DNA of 64,000 bases from Kriegella sp965368185 (GTDB lineage Bacteria > Bacteroidota > Bacteroidia > Flavobacteriales > Flavobacteriaceae), in assembly GCA_965368185.1 (NCBI GenBank), contig CBDULZ010000010.1:19618-83617 (forward strand), read 5' to 3'. How positions within the stretch are numbered: the stretch's first letter is position 1; each line of letters opens with the position of its first letter. Positions 51,206 through 61,091 of this stretch are shown here, one piece after another. The notes below the pieces were generated by a model. That model was not told the DNA's origin. It did no database searches and saw only the letters and a program-made list of their open reading frames with translations. The position numbers and the translations under genes are program-made.

Positions 51206-53956
51206 TTATCGGTTGATAGCTTCCTTCTTAACCGTGTCTTTTTTCTTTCCGAACAACCCCCCTAAAATATCCTTTGCTTTTTCTTTTACTACATCCTTTT
51301 CTGGGGCAACACTGTCTGTTTTCGATTGGGTCGAGTCTTTTTCGGTATTTCCTTTATTCAATATTCCGCCCAAAATATTCTTGACCTCCTCTTTTTCATT
51401 TTCCTCTTCCCGTTGGGTAGAGTCGGTTTTGGGCTGGTTCTTGGAAAGAATTCCGCCAATAAGATCTTTCGCCTTATCCTTTCCTTTATTGATTAATTTT
51501 TGCTTCTCAATCTCGACTAATTTCGAGGTCAAGCTCTTAACTCCCGAGGTAAGGTCCGTACTTACATTTGGGCTTGTATAATTTCCGCCGATATTGGCCA
51601 CCACCGGTATGGTCAAACTTTCTAAGGCCGAATCGTCTATTTTAGCAAGCAATTGGTTAATCTCCTTACCCAGATACTTGGCAGGAACCTCCATAGTCGC
51701 CTTATAGTTCAATTTCTGGTCGAACGTATGACCTCCATCTACGTTTATGGCAATATCCTTATAATTTAAAGTGAAAGGCTTCACACTGACCAATCCGTTT
51801 TCAAAAGAAAGTTTTGTTTTTAAGTCCTTTAAGTTTAAATCCTTCAGGTTTATAAAATCAAGTTTGCCATCTAGTGCGGACAACAAGGGAGCCTGATCGG
51901 AATTAATTTCTTGAGTCATTACATTTGCCAAGACGTTACCGGTCAAAGTCAATAAGTCTGGAGTGAAATCATCAGTAAGATTTCCGGATAACTGAATATC
52001 AGAATCCAATTTGCCTTGAAGTATATTAGCGATTGGAGCCAAAACCTTGAACATTTCCAATGCCTTAAAAGTTTCGCCAATCTGAAGTTGATCCATATCT
52101 AATTTCATGGCAAAGGTAGGAGTCTCCTCTTTGGTAGAAACTTCACCATTAAAGGCCATTTTCCCATCAAAAATGGAAGTAGTCATATTGCTTAAACTTG
52201 CCTTTTCGTCTTTAATACGTAAGTTTCCTTTTACATCTTTCAACGTAAGGTTATCGTACAACACAGTATTGGCCGAAGCATTGATGTTGGCATCGAGAAA
52301 AGAAGGTATCTTAATTTTTTCCTCGGTTGTTCGAGTATTTTCAGGCGTTTTGTTCGCTCCATCACCCTCTGGGGGGGTACTCGTCTCCGCCACCATAAAA
52401 TCGTTCAGGGCAAAAGTATTCGAGTCAAGATTGAAGTTACCTTCCACGTTCTCGTCATTGAACAGAAACCCTAAAAGATTGTTTATGGTTCCTTTAATGT
52501 CAAAATCGGTCTGGCCCGTAGTACCTTTCAATTCGTTCAAGGTAACCGTCTTCGGATTGAATGTCAACGATGTAGTACTCAATTTGACCGGATTTGGGAT
52601 TTCATCCGATTTGTACTCAAAGTCTTTAACGCTCAATTTACCGGTGGTATTCGTCTTTTCATATTGTTTCTTTTCAACAGAAGCCATATCGAAAGCCGTA
52701 GTGATATCCGCATTTAGAATTCCCTTTAAATTAAAATCAGACGGTACGGGATATGCCTTTGATATATTGGCCAAGTTCATCTTGCCATCGACATGGGCGT
52801 TCACCTTCATATTGCCCATCAATTCCCTAATATTGGCGGTCATATTGAACTTGTCTTCATCAATCATAAACGATAACTTATCGATATCGACATAGGTGTC
52901 TTCAACGATACCCGTAGTATTGTTAATTTTTGTATCGATAAAAACATTGCGAACTGATTTTGGTAAATCGGGGTATTTAAACGATGCATTATCTGAATTT
53001 ATCTTGATATTGAATTTAGGAATATGTGTTTCATCGACAATGCCGGTAAACTTGCCCTCAACCACAAAATTGCCTGTAGTCTTTACGCTTTCGATATTCT
53101 TTGAATATTCTTCTGGAATAACCGCAAGAAAATTCTTAAAGTCTGAAGAAGGCGTTTTAAAACTAATATCTACTTCCTGGTTTGTTTCGTTCACTTTCAC
53201 AAAGCCGTCGAAGACCAAAGGGAGCTGATTGAGAATGGCTTCGTTCTTCAAAAATGAATATTTGTTTTCGTTTAAATCGATTCCGATCAACGCATCCAAT
53301 TGGATCTTGTTTTTATTCAGATAATTGGTACTATCCATTTCGAATGAAACAAAAGCATCGGTATGGGTATCTAATTCCGAGGTTTCAAGCGATAAATCTC
53401 CAGTTCCTCTATGCTGAAAATCGGTAAGCTCGAAAAACATTTTTGCAGCCTTGTCATTATAGGTTATTCTAGATTCGGTAATTTCATACGATTGCAGATC
53501 GAGCGTAAAACCACTAGAATCATCAGCTGTTGCCGTAGCCTCAGAACCTGAATCTATGGCTACATCATAGCTCGCGTTCCCATCCACATCTATCGTAATA
53601 TTCAAAACGGCCCCTTCAACAGAGAGATTTTTAATTCCAATGGGTTCTCCAGCGTCTTTGAACAATTCACCAATACCCATTTTTAAAGCTACCTCTTTTG
53701 CCGCAAAAAGCGTGTCTCCCTCAAAAGGAGCTTTATTAATCAGCGAGACCCTATTCAAGCTGACTTCCGCATTCGGAAAACTGCGGATTAAACTCAAATC
53801 AGCATCTGTAAAATCAAGTGTTGCGTTCAGGTTACTGTTTGCATTGTTCTTAATAATATCCCCGATTTTTGCTTCAAGTAAAAATGGGGCAGCAATCAGC
53901 ACGCCTATCACCAAAATGAGAATAGCACCTAAAATTTTAAATATCTTACTTTTCAT
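51206..53956 (-). CDS. AsmA family envelope protein
   Basis: A 916-residue protein with one N-terminal membrane anchor (KIFKILGAILILVIGVLIAAPFLL). A long periplasmic beta-rich region follows, with the AsmA pattern (VSLNRVSLINKAPFEGDTLFAA, IGIKNLSVEGAVLNI). The C-terminal AsmA-like part (TLTGNVLANVMTQEINSDQAPLLSALDG) precedes a Lys/Asp-rich tail with repeated ILGGIL-type segments, for example KAKDILGGLFGKKKDT. AsmA-like proteins bridge the inner and outer membranes and are implicated in phospholipid transport. An adjacent TTG start would add three residues. Confidence 0.88.
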   Translation of the reverse strand: MKSKIFKILGAILILVIGVLIAAPFLLEAKIGDIIKNNANSNLNATLDFTDADLSLIRSFPNAEVSLNRVSLINKAPFEGDTLFAAKEVALKMGIGELFKDAGEPIGIKNLSVEGAVLNITIDVDGNASYDVAIDSGSEATATADDSSGFTLDLQSYEITESRITYNDKAAKMFFELTDFQHRGTGDLSLETSELDTHTDAFVSFEMDSTNYLNKNKIQLDALIGIDLNENKYSFLKNEAILNQLPLVFDGFVKVNETNQEVDISFKTPSSDFKNFLAVIPEEYSKNIESVKTTGNFVVEGKFTGIVDETHIPKFNIKINSDNASFKYPDLPKSVRNVFIDTKINNTTGIVEDTYVDIDKLSFMIDEDKFNMTANIRELMGNMKVNAHVDGKMNLANISKAYPVPSDFNLKGILNADITTAFDMASVEKKQYEKTNTTGKLSVKDFEYKSDEIPNPVKLSTTSLTFNPKTVTLNELKGTTGQTDFDIKGTINNLLGFLFNDENVEGNFNLDSNTFALNDFMVAETSTPPEGDGANKTPENTRTTEEKIKIPSFLDANINASANTVLYDNLTLKDVKGNLRIKDEKASLSNMTTSIFDGKMAFNGEVSTKEETPTFAMKLDMDQLQIGETFKALEMFKVLAPIANILQGKLDSDIQLSGNLTDDFTPDLLTLTGNVLANVMTQEINSDQAPLLSALDGKLDFINLKDLNLKDLKTKLSFENGLVSVKPFTLNYKDIAINVDGGHTFDQKLNYKATMEVPAKYLGKEINQLLAKIDDSALESLTIPVVANIGGNYTSPNVSTDLTSGVKSLTSKLVEIEKQKLINKGKDKAKDLIGGILSKNQPKTDSTQREEENEKEEVKNILGGILNKGNTEKDSTQSKTDSVAPEKDVVKEKAKDILGGLFGKKKDTVKKEAINR

Positions 53957-54208
53957 ATAACTCAAATCTTTTTAAAGATTACCTATCTATTTAACCCGCA
54001 CCCTCCAAATCGACAATCGCTTCCAATGTTGATTTCGAGAAATCATAACATATTTACTTTTGTTTCGAGGGCTTTCATGGTTCCGACATCAAACCAGGAA
54101 ACGATGTTATTCCCGATGGCTACAACTAAGACAAAAATTCTCTTATAAATTGACGCAATTATTGTATTTATTAATGCTTTCGATAAGAACAGAAAAAAAC
54201 GACAATTA

Positions 54209-54919
54209 TTATGATTCTAGGTCGATTTCCTGCCCCACGACAAGGTTAAAGCGCTTTCTAAGAAGATATACGAAGAAATACAGTAAAGGGGTGTCAAGGG
54301 CAGCAATAAAAACTTTAAAAAGAAAACCGCTGACCACAAGGCCATAAAACAAATTCCATGGCAAGACTTGAAATACGCACAAAAGCCCAACTACAGTGAA
54401 CGTATCGATAAATTGGGATAGAAATGTGGAAAAATTGTTCCGAAGCCAAAGATGTTTGCCTTTTGTGAGCCGTTTCCAAAAATGGTAAATAGCGATATCG
54501 ACATATTGGGCTAAGAGGTAGGCAATCATCGAAGCCAATACAGCAATTGGGGAAAGTGCAAAAACTTTGGTAAAAATTTCATCGTTTATCGGAGAGGAAT
54601 CAATAGCCGGGGCAACCTCGGCCACCAAAATTATTCCCATTGAAAAAATAGAGGCAAAAATACCTGCCGTAACAATTTGATTCGCTTTCTTCTTCCCGTA
54701 AATCTCAGAAATCAAATCGGTAATTAGAAAGGTGATGGGATAAGGCAAAATTCCTACGGAGACTTCGAATAACGAAGCCCCCAACACAGTAATTTCACCA
54801 AAAGGGTTCCAATAAAAAAACTTCTGGAAAATCAAATTCGACACTACCAAAGAGGTTATAAACAGTGCACCTAGATACAAATAAATTTGGTGGGCCAATC
54901 GCTTGTCTTTTACAACCAT
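54209..54919 (-). CDS. YhhQ-type queuosine precursor transporter (VUT family)
   Basis: A 236-residue protein with six helices. The family signature is EVSVGILPYPITFLITDLISEIYGKK near residue 50, with an Asp/Glu pair inside the membrane, and RNNFSTFLSQFIDTF near residue 160. YhhQ imports 7-cyano-7-deazaguanine/preQ1 for tRNA queuosine. A -7 box lies about 84 bp upstream. I looked for a preQ1 riboswitch in that leader and did not see one. Confidence 0.9.
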   Translation of the reverse strand: MVVKDKRLAHQIYLYLGALFITSLVVSNLIFQKFFYWNPFGEITVLGASLFEVSVGILPYPITFLITDLISEIYGKKKANQIVTAGIFASIFSMGIILVAEVAPAIDSSPINDEIFTKVFALSPIAVLASMIAYLLAQYVDIAIYHFWKRLTKGKHLWLRNNFSTFLSQFIDTFTVVGLLCVFQVLPWNLFYGLVVSGFLFKVFIAALDTPLLYFFVYLLRKRFNLVVGQEIDLES

Positions 54920-55002
54920 AAGTATTTTCCTATTAAAAATGTCGATTAAAAGTGCAATTATCCCGATATACGGTCGTTATGCAAGAACTGTTAAAACCAA
55001 AA

Positions 55003-55010
55003 CAAAAGTA
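55003..55010 (-). promoter_or_regulatory. -7 box TACTTTTG upstream of yhhQ
   Basis: A TAnnTTTG match on the minus strand, 83 bp from the ATG and close to the divergent OmpA-family start. It is weaker evidence than the other boxes because the -33 is not clear. Confidence 0.35.
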
Positions 55011-55028
55011 AACCAAAATTAGACTAAC

Positions 55029-57137
55029 ATGAAAAAAACAATTTTGATGTCATTATTGTTACTCGGCGGCCTTACTGCAAAAGCACAATCTTACATTGGC
55101 TATCTTACCGACAATTATAGTGGTGTTCATGGCCTGATATCCAACCCCGCCAACATTGTAGATTCGCGCTTTAAAACTGACATAAACCTTGTGGGGGTCA
55201 GTACATTTTTCAGCAATGACTATTATGGATTAAAATTAGGGGATATCATCACCTCCGATTTTGATTTTGATACCGATGGCACTAAATACCCAAAAGAAAA
55301 CAATAATTTTTTTGGAAATGCCGATGTGATGGGACCCTCGTTTATGTTCAACATTAACAAAACCAGCTCCTTGGCCATTTTTACAAGGGGTCGTGTTAGT
55401 TACAACGTGAATAAGATAAACGGTACAACGTTCGAAAATATATCCAATGAATTCGACGAAAACGAAGATTTTATAGTTGACGAAGATGATTTGTATCTAA
55501 CCGCCAATGCTTGGGCCGAAGTAGGCATTACCTATGCCAATGTGTTGATGAATAAGGAGCAGCATTTTTTAAAGGGAGGTATCTCTTTAAAATATCTTCA
55601 GGGAATGGGAAACGCCTATGCCAGCGGTAAAAATATAACTATTAACTACGACGCCGATGGCACGGATCTTGGAGGAGGACAAACCACAGGAAGCATCACT
55701 TCGCAGGGAACTGTAAACTATGGCCATAGTGATAACATCAATGACGATTTTGATGATTTCGAGTTTGAAATCGTAGATGGCGCCACAGGTTTCGGTGCCG
55801 ATCTTGGCTTAGTTTACGAATGGAGGCCCACTTATACTTCATACACCTCGAAAGATAGCGAAGGCAATCCGTACACTCCAAAACACCTCAACAAATACAA
55901 ATTGAAACTCGCACTTTCATTGACCGATTTAGGGGCTATAAAGTATATAAACGGTACCGAAAATGCGTACGATATCACAGGAACGGTGAACGAAGAAGAT
56001 TTTGAAAATCAAGATGGCATCGAAGATATTCTCAACACCCTTTATACACAAACGGGGTCGGGAAAAGCAGCAAAGTCCGCATTGCCAACGGCACTACATC
56101 TAAATATAGACTATAATTTACACAAGAAGTTCTATTTGAACCTCAACACTGATTTCTCATTGAGTTCGAACGCGAAGGCCAATACCAATAGAGTGCCTAC
56201 AGTAGCCTCAATTACACCTCGGTTTGAGAGCAAGTGGTTCAGTTTTTACATGCCCGTAAGTCTTATTCAGGGTTCAGGAGCCCAATGGGGAGCCGGATTT
56301 AGAGCAGGACCGCTGTATTTAGGCTCGGGATCGGTGCTCTCGCTACTGATGAGCGATAACTCAAAAGCTGCCGATGTGTATGCGGGTCTCAAAATACCTA
56401 TTTACCAGGGCAAACCAAAAGACAAAGACGGTGATGGTGTATTGGACAAGATTGATGATTGCCCCCAAGAAAACGGACCCATCGAAAATCACGGATGCCC
56501 TTGGCCCGATACTGACGGCGATCAAGTTTTGGACAAGGATGATAACTGTCCGCAAGAAGCGGGTGAAATCGATAATAATGGCTGTCCTTGGGTAGATACA
56601 GACGGAGATTCTATTCTTGACAAAGATGACAACTGCCCGGAGAAAGCTGGCGATGCTGAAAATCAGGGTTGTCCTTGGCCTGATACCGACGGAGATGGTA
56701 TACTTGATAAAGATGACAACTGTATCGATAAAAAAGGTACGGTCGCCAACAGCGGTTGCCCGGAAGTAATTAAAGTTACTGCAGCAGTGCAGAAAAAATT
56801 GAATGACTATGCGAAGACTATTCTTTTCAATTCAGGTACAGCAAGTATAAAAGCTGAATCGACAAGTGCGCTGGTAGACATAATTAATATTTTGAAGGAA
56901 TACCCTGATGCCAAATTTTCCGTGGAAGGGCACACGGACAGCGTTGGAAGCAAAACTACCAATCAGCGGCTATCAGAGGCTCGAGCACTTTCAGTAAAAG
57001 AGTTTTTAGTCAAGAATGGCATTGACGCCTTTCGATTATCAGCAGTAGGCTACGGGGAAGATAAACCAATTGCCACGAACATGTATAAAGACGGAAGAGC
57101 TCAAAACAGACGGGTAGAAATCAATCTTATCAAATAA
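55029..57137 (+). CDS. DUF5723-thrombospondin repeat-OmpA outer-membrane protein
   Basis: A 702-residue three-part protein with a Sec signal ending AKAQ. Residues 20-460 form a DUF5723 domain, probably a beta-barrel, opening SYIGYLTDNYSGVHGLISNPAN. Four Ca-binding thrombospondin type 3 repeats follow (DTDGDxxLDKDDNCP), then a C-terminal OmpA domain with FNSGTASIKAES, VEGHTDSVGS and NRRVEINLIK, which binds peptidoglycan. The layout suggests an outer-membrane barrel tied to the cell wall. It is followed by a terminator; regulation not evident. Function of the DUF5723 part is unknown. Confidence 0.9.
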   Translation: MKKTILMSLLLLGGLTAKAQSYIGYLTDNYSGVHGLISNPANIVDSRFKTDINLVGVSTFFSNDYYGLKLGDIITSDFDFDTDGTKYPKENNNFFGNADVMGPSFMFNINKTSSLAIFTRGRVSYNVNKINGTTFENISNEFDENEDFIVDEDDLYLTANAWAEVGITYANVLMNKEQHFLKGGISLKYLQGMGNAYASGKNITINYDADGTDLGGGQTTGSITSQGTVNYGHSDNINDDFDDFEFEIVDGATGFGADLGLVYEWRPTYTSYTSKDSEGNPYTPKHLNKYKLKLALSLTDLGAIKYINGTENAYDITGTVNEEDFENQDGIEDILNTLYTQTGSGKAAKSALPTALHLNIDYNLHKKFYLNLNTDFSLSSNAKANTNRVPTVASITPRFESKWFSFYMPVSLIQGSGAQWGAGFRAGPLYLGSGSVLSLLMSDNSKAADVYAGLKIPIYQGKPKDKDGDGVLDKIDDCPQENGPIENHGCPWPDTDGDQVLDKDDNCPQEAGEIDNNGCPWVDTDGDSILDKDDNCPEKAGDAENQGCPWPDTDGDGILDKDDNCIDKKGTVANSGCPEVIKVTAAVQKKLNDYAKTILFNSGTASIKAESTSALVDIINILKEYPDAKFSVEGHTDSVGSKTTNQRLSEARALSVKEFLVKNGIDAFRLSAVGYGEDKPIATNMYKDGRAQNRRVEINLIK
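56421..56768 (+). repeat. Four 87-bp tandem repeats encoding thrombospondin type 3 units
   Basis: The Asp-rich core GA(T/C)-x-x-x-GAC-GGx-GAT recurs at 56421, 56508, 56595 and 56682, an exact 87-bp (29-residue) period. Each unit holds the D-x-D-G-D calcium loop and two Cys. The units differ in sequence, so they are old rather than recently copied. Confidence 0.85.
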
Positions 57138-57175
57138 ATCGACCTAACTGGTCAACCCTAATTTCCTATTTTTCA

Positions 57176-57221
57176 AAGATCGACACAAGACCAATTGGTT
57201 TTGTTGTCGGTCTTTTATTTT
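57176..57221 (+). terminator. Rho-independent terminator after the DUF5723-OmpA gene
   Basis: A long stem (57176-57192 with 57197-57214, one bulge, two G-T pairs) with loop AATT, then TTATTTTAT. It touches the 3' end of the convergent sppA gene. Confidence 0.75.
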
Positions 57222-58969
57222 ATATCAAGAACGAAAGGCATTCGTGCTTGAACGCCCTTTTGTTCCATAACCGATTTTATTTGCTTTAAGATGGTATAGG
57301 TCTCCGTCCCGATTTCCTCCTCGATCAACTGTTGCTTTGTTTGGGCACCCGACATATCTTCCAAAAATCGTTCAAGGCCCGATTTGTATTTTGGAAATTT
57401 CTTTATCCCATACGTTTCCAATCCAGCAAGATTGGCAGCTTCGGCAATGGCCTCCTCCAAAGTACCCAGTTCATCGACCAAGCCCAATCTTTTGGCATCA
57501 ACACCGCTCCACACACGCCCTTGCCCCAAACTATCGGCTTCCGCAACCGTTATGCCCCGTCCTTGTGAAACACGCTGCAAGAACGTATCGTAAGTCTGTT
57601 CTATGCTTTCAAGCACTACGTTTCTAAAATCATCGGTCATTGGTTCGAATAGGGAATATTCCACCGAATTCTTATTGGTTCCTACCTGCTCGGCATTAAT
57701 ACCGATATCGGCAGCCAATTCCGTAATATTCGGAATGGTCCCGAAAACCCCTATAGATCCGGTAATCGTAGTCGGTTCCGCGTAGATTTTATCTGCTCCT
57801 ACTGCTATATAATAGCCTCCTGATGCTGCTACATTGCCCATAGATACTACAACGGGCTTTTTCTCTTTAGCCAATTGAATTTCCCGCCAAATGATATCGG
57901 AAGTCAATGCGCTACCCCCTGGTGAGTTTATCCGTAATACAATGGCCTTTACTCTTTTATCATCACGGGCTTTTATAATGGCCTCATTGATAATTCCCTG
58001 CCCAATAACGTTAGGCCCGCCTTCCCCATACAGAATTTCTCCTTGGGCGAACACAATGGCCACTTTGTCATCGCCCTTTCGGGTGATTTTCTTATTGGAA
58101 CGCTTAACATAATCGTTCAATGCCACATATTTGATATCCTCATCTGAATTCAAAGCCGTGGCGTTGCGTAATTTTTGTTCGTATTCATCATAAAAGAGAA
58201 TGCCATCGACCAATCCGGAAGCTTTGGCATATTTTGGGGTTCTTCCACCCAAGGTATCGGCGATGGTATTTAAATCGGTCGAGCTAAGGTTTCTTCCTTC
58301 CGAAATCTCGGAAACCATAGAATTCCATAATGAACCTATCAATTCTTTTAACTGTGTTCTATTCGCCTCGCTCATTTCATTGGACAAAAAAGGTTCAACG
58401 GCACTTTTATATTTTCCGTGCCGAATGACTTCCATTTTAACTCCTGTTTTTTCCTGTAGATCCTTAAAGAAAAGCACTTCGGTAGAAAGTCCCCTAAAAT
58501 CAAGGGCACCAACGGGGTTCATAAATACCGAATCGGCCACACTCGCCAAATAGTAATCTTTCTGCATATAAAAATCACTATAGGCGTAAATGAATTTTCC
58601 ACTTTCCTTGAATGCCCTCAATGCTTTGCGGATGGCCTGCGTTTGCGCCAAACCCGCCATGATAAAGTTATTATTGATGCTGATACCCTTAATGTCATCG
58701 TCGTTTTTGGCTACTTCCAAGGCGTGTAAAATTTCATCTAGTCCCTGCGATTGCTCAAAAATACCTGTGAAAGGATCTAATTCATTATTGCCAACATAAT
58801 CGCTGATCGGTTGTTGTAATTGCAATTCTAAAATTGAATTCTTTCCAATAGCAACACCTTCATCGGCACTTTCCAATAAACTCACGAAAATGACCAACAT
58901 GACGAAAAAAATTCCGAAGGCAATGAGACAGCCCATAATGGCCGCCAAAAGATTTCTCAAAAATTTCAT
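57215..58969 (-). CDS. sppA: Signal peptide peptidase SppA, 67-kDa type
   Basis: A 584-residue two-domain SppA. There is an N-terminal membrane anchor (LLAAIMGCLIAFGIFFVMLVIF). The first domain has the catalytic Lys in RHGKYKSAVEPF near residue 190. The second has the nucleophile Ser in GNVAASGGYYIAVGADKIYAEPTT near residue 390. It degrades signal-peptide remnants in the membrane, active site on the periplasmic side. A -7 box lies 25 bp upstream. Divergent from folK-dNK. Confidence 0.94.
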   Translation of the reverse strand: MKFLRNLLAAIMGCLIAFGIFFVMLVIFVSLLESADEGVAIGKNSILELQLQQPISDYVGNNELDPFTGIFEQSQGLDEILHALEVAKNDDDIKGISINNNFIMAGLAQTQAIRKALRAFKESGKFIYAYSDFYMQKDYYLASVADSVFMNPVGALDFRGLSTEVLFFKDLQEKTGVKMEVIRHGKYKSAVEPFLSNEMSEANRTQLKELIGSLWNSMVSEISEGRNLSSTDLNTIADTLGGRTPKYAKASGLVDGILFYDEYEQKLRNATALNSDEDIKYVALNDYVKRSNKKITRKGDDKVAIVFAQGEILYGEGGPNVIGQGIINEAIIKARDDKRVKAIVLRINSPGGSALTSDIIWREIQLAKEKKPVVVSMGNVAASGGYYIAVGADKIYAEPTTITGSIGVFGTIPNITELAADIGINAEQVGTNKNSVEYSLFEPMTDDFRNVVLESIEQTYDTFLQRVSQGRGITVAEADSLGQGRVWSGVDAKRLGLVDELGTLEEAIAEAANLAGLETYGIKKFPKYKSGLERFLEDMSGAQTKQQLIEEEIGTETYTILKQIKSVMEQKGVQARMPFVLDIK

Positions 58970-58994
58970 AATTCCACTACATATAATTACGGCT

Positions 58995-59002
58995 CAAAGA
59001 TA
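58995..59002 (-). promoter_or_regulatory. -7 box TATCTTTG for sppA
   Basis: A TAnnTTTG match on the minus strand, 25 bp before the ATG. No -33 TTG is seen. Confidence 0.5.
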
Positions 59003-59041
59003 ACCAATGTGGATTTGTTTTGTTTACTTTGTTTTCAGATT

Positions 59042-60193
59042 ATGAATGACGTAAAAACAGTATACCTTTCCATAGGAAGCAATCTTGGCGAAAGGCTTCG
59101 AAACCTTCAAAAAGCGGTTTTTTCGCTTCGTCGCGAAGTAGGAAATGTCGTGGCTGTTTCGAGGGTATACGAAAGCCCTTCATGGGGGTTTGAAGCGGGT
59201 GACTTCCTCAATGCCGCCGTTGGCCTTGAAACTGCCTTGACTCCTCAAAAAGTATTAGAGCGTATATTGGCCATCGAAAAAGAGATGGGCCGAGAGCGTA
59301 CGTCTGGGAACGGTTACCAATCGCGTAGTATCGACATCGATATCATCTATTATGACTATGACATCGTAGATACTCCCGAACTGACGATACCCCATCCACA
59401 AATGACCAAGCGGCGTTTCGTTCTAAGGCCTTTGTCGGACATCGCACCACAGTTTTACCATCCCATATTAAACAAAGACACGCGTAATCTTATACAGGAA
59501 AGTCGGGATAAGATTAGCCCACAAAAAACGAATTATCGACTTTATAAGGATCGGGAAGCGCTGTTTTCCAATACCCAATTTATCGCAATCGAAGGAAATA
59601 TCGGCGCAGGAAAAACTACATTGGCACAAAAAATGGCCGAGGATTTCAATGCAAAACTTGTTCTAGAACGTTTTGCCGAAAACCCCTTTCTACCCAATTT
59701 TTACAAAGATCAAGCACGATATGCCTTTCCGCTCGAAATGTCGTTTCTAGCAGACCGTTACCAACAATTTACAGATGACACCTCGCAATACGATCTTTTT
59801 AAGAATTTTATGATTAGCGATTATGATATCTTCAAGTCATTGATATTTGCGGGAGTGACTTTGCAAAAGGCCGAGTACGAACTCTATAAAAAGGTTTTTA
59901 ATTTTATGTACAAAGAGGTAAAGAAGCCTCGTATTTATGTATATCTATATCAACAAACCGATCGCTTGTTGTACAATATAAAAAAGCGGGGCAGAGATTA
60001 TGAACAGGGTATTACTCCAGAATATTTGAACCAAATAAATAGGGGATATTTTGACTTTCTTAAGAGTTATCCAGAAGAAAACAGTCTTGTAATCGACATT
60101 ACCGATCTGGACTTTGTCGAAGACGAGAATGATTACAATGCCATCGTGACCAAAATTCAGGATTTTGCCATCGGCCAGTCTCTTTTAACATAA
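59042..60193 (+). CDS. Bifunctional HPPK (FolK)-deoxynucleoside kinase
   Basis: A 383-residue fusion. Residues 1-160 are 6-hydroxymethyl-dihydropterin pyrophosphokinase: YLSIGSNLGERLRNL, SRSIDIDI (metal Asp pair, 98-101), HPQMTKRRFVLRPL. Residues 178-383 are a deoxynucleoside kinase: P-loop GNIGAGKT (185-192), LERFAENPFL and FLADRYQQF. It joins folate synthesis to deoxynucleoside salvage in one chain; both active sites look intact. The ATG at 59042 was chosen because the GTG 33 bp upstream would add an odd Cys-rich stretch. This pairing is a known Bacteroidota architecture. Confidence 0.92.
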   Translation: MNDVKTVYLSIGSNLGERLRNLQKAVFSLRREVGNVVAVSRVYESPSWGFEAGDFLNAAVGLETALTPQKVLERILAIEKEMGRERTSGNGYQSRSIDIDIIYYDYDIVDTPELTIPHPQMTKRRFVLRPLSDIAPQFYHPILNKDTRNLIQESRDKISPQKTNYRLYKDREALFSNTQFIAIEGNIGAGKTTLAQKMAEDFNAKLVLERFAENPFLPNFYKDQARYAFPLEMSFLADRYQQFTDDTSQYDLFKNFMISDYDIFKSLIFAGVTLQKAEYELYKKVFNFMYKEVKKPRIYVYLYQQTDRLLYNIKKRGRDYEQGITPEYLNQINRGYFDFLKSYPEENSLVIDITDLDFVEDENDYNAIVTKIQDFAIGQSLLT

Positions 60194-60277
60194 TTTTAGT
60201 AATTTTCTTGCACAGTTGGAGATGATTTCCGTTATTGCGCCCTGATTTTAAACTAACCGACTCAAACTATTATATCC

Positions 60278-60314
60278 AAAACCCCGATGTTCCACATCGG
60301 GGTTTTATTTTTTG
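60278..60314. terminator. Rho-independent terminator between folK-dNK and SPOUT methyltransferase
   Basis: A perfect 13-bp stem AAAACCCCGATGT / ACATCGGGGTTTT with loop TCC and ATTTTTTG. It is flanked by A and T runs, so it works in both directions. Confidence 0.9.
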
Positions 60315-60392
60315 CGGTAACAGTTAACTGTCCGCAATAGACTGTCATCACAACTCAATCTTCCTCACAATTTATCGAATGTATGCGCTAGG

Positions 60393-60929
60393 TTAGTTGG
60401 GGGTGTTCAATTTTGACCAAAGGTCCCAAACCACAACACCGGCACTTACTGAAATATTCAACGAATGTTTTGTTCCGAATTGAGGAATCTCCAAAACAAC
60501 GTCACAGCCATCGACCACATTTTGCGCGACACCTTTGACTTCGTTTCCAAAAACCAGGGCGTATTTGTTTTCAGCATCCAGCTTAAAATCATTAAGCATA
60601 GTTGCATTTTCGGCTTGCTCTACTGCTATTAAGAGATATCCTTTAGATTTCAGTCGTACCATAACTTCTTCGACACTTTCACAATACTCCCAATCAACAC
60701 TTTCGGTAGCACCCAATGCCGTTTTATGAATATCTTTATGGGGCGGTTTTGCCGTAATGCCACAGAGGTATATTTTCTCGATCAAGAAGGCATCTGCCGT
60801 TCTGAAAATCGACCCAATATTATTAAGACTCCGAATATTATCCAATATAATGACCATTGGGGATTTCTCGACCGTTTTGAACCCTTCGACATCGAGCCGG
60901 CCCAATTCTTCATTTTTTAGTTTACGCAT
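60393..60929 (-). CDS. TrmH/SpoU family RNA methyltransferase
   Basis: A 178-residue SPOUT methyltransferase without an N-terminal substrate-binding domain. It has motif 1 LDNIRSLNNIGSIFRTADAF with the conserved Asn-Arg. Motif 2 is LVFGNEVKGVAQNVVDGCD and motif 3 IPQFGTKHSLNISVSAGVVVW. These make the trefoil knot binding S-adenosylmethionine. The family 2'-O-methylates tRNA or rRNA; the target base cannot be read from sequence. Divergent from mutS. Confidence 0.92.
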   Translation of the reverse strand: MRKLKNEELGRLDVEGFKTVEKSPMVIILDNIRSLNNIGSIFRTADAFLIEKIYLCGITAKPPHKDIHKTALGATESVDWEYCESVEEVMVRLKSKGYLLIAVEQAENATMLNDFKLDAENKYALVFGNEVKGVAQNVVDGCDVVLEIPQFGTKHSLNISVSAGVVVWDLWSKLNTPN

Positions 60930-61091
60930 TTTCCGATTTACAATTTATAGCAACGAAATTGGTACTTGGACTGAGCCCGACAGGCTTAAAAACTTATCCC
61001 CAAAATATCAACAATGGGCTAAATTCATAGGCAAAAATAGTACATTCGTTAGTTGACGATACTGCTGTAAAAATAGGTTAATAAAATCGCT

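Noticed and set aside
52107..52895. 262-residue open frame opposite the AsmA gene
   Set aside because: It is antisense to the AsmA coding region, rich in Ser/Phe/Val with no recognisable motif, as expected for a shadow frame.
54920..55002. preQ1 riboswitch in the yhhQ leader
   Set aside because: Looked for the preQ1 class I pattern because of the transporter; no matching stem with an A-rich tail was found.
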